From: an uncultured bacterium
GTDB lineage: Bacteria; Cyanobacteriota; Vampirovibrionia; Gastranaerophilales; Gastranaerophilaceae
Assembly (NCBI GenBank): GCA_946183815.1
Contig: CAMHDG010000118.1
Span: 1-5,841 of the forward strand
Reading direction: 5' to 3'
DNA length: 5,841 bases
Shown here in pieces: positions 5,818-5,841 of this stretch. The notes beneath the pieces are model-generated. The model worked only from the letters and a program-made list of their open reading frames with translations, searched no databases and had not been told where the DNA came from. Numbering within the stretch: the first letter of the stretch is position 1; every line of letters starts with the position of its first letter. The translations under genes and the position numbers were made by a program.

Positions 5818-5841
5818 ATATAAATCGTTAAAAGCCCCTCT

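Overview
The window is AT-rich bacterial DNA. It holds one complete min (division-site placement) operon, one large metallopeptidase-like gene and the 3' part of a lipoprotein metalloprotease gene. The gene order minC-minD-minE, an amphipathic N-terminal helix on MinE, MinE and MinC core sequences that look cyanobacterial to me, and a lipobox protein together suggest a Gram-negative-type, low-GC member of the Cyanobacteria lineage. A non-photosynthetic gut-type Vampirovibrionia/Melainabacteria (e.g. Gastranaerophilales) fits best. This placement is inference from remembered family sequences; a low-GC Clostridia-type origin cannot be excluded by eye.

Layout. Positions 1-924 (+) carry the C-terminal part of a putative lipoprotein with an anthrax-lethal-factor-like zinc metalloprotease domain (HExxH plus a downstream glutamate motif); its true start lies left of the window. 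Positions 925-1130 are non-coding, with several short AT-rich inverted repeats. A minus-strand terminator (1131-1171) ends the min operon. On the minus strand follow minE (1216-1887), minD (1890-2696) and minC (2696-3859), packed with a 2-nt gap and a 1-nt overlap. A candidate promoter with a palindrome at its -10 end lies at 3892-3920. A perfect GC-rich terminator (3968-3995) closes the next minus-strand gene upstream, a 578-residue DPP III/M49-like zinc peptidase (3998-5734). That gene has its own candidate promoter (5759-5787) and a 21-bp-spaced direct repeat upstream.

How the genes work together. MinD (membrane ATPase), MinC (FtsZ inhibitor) and MinE (MinD ATPase activator) form the oscillator or gradient system that keeps FtsZ rings away from wrong sites. 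All core domains are present. MinC carries an acidic linker of about 155 residues between its two domains, and MinE carries a tail of about 127 residues that is first strongly acidic and then ends in a lysine/phenylalanine patch. MinD has no such addition. The terminator between the peptidase gene and minC argues that the peptidase is a neighbour with separate transcription, not a Min partner.

The most unusual material is the MinE tail. It contains three exact 13-nt repeats and an in-frame A_AAA_AAG heptamer; slippage there would remove half of the basic-aromatic end. I see no CRISPR array, insertion sequence, tRNA or rRNA.
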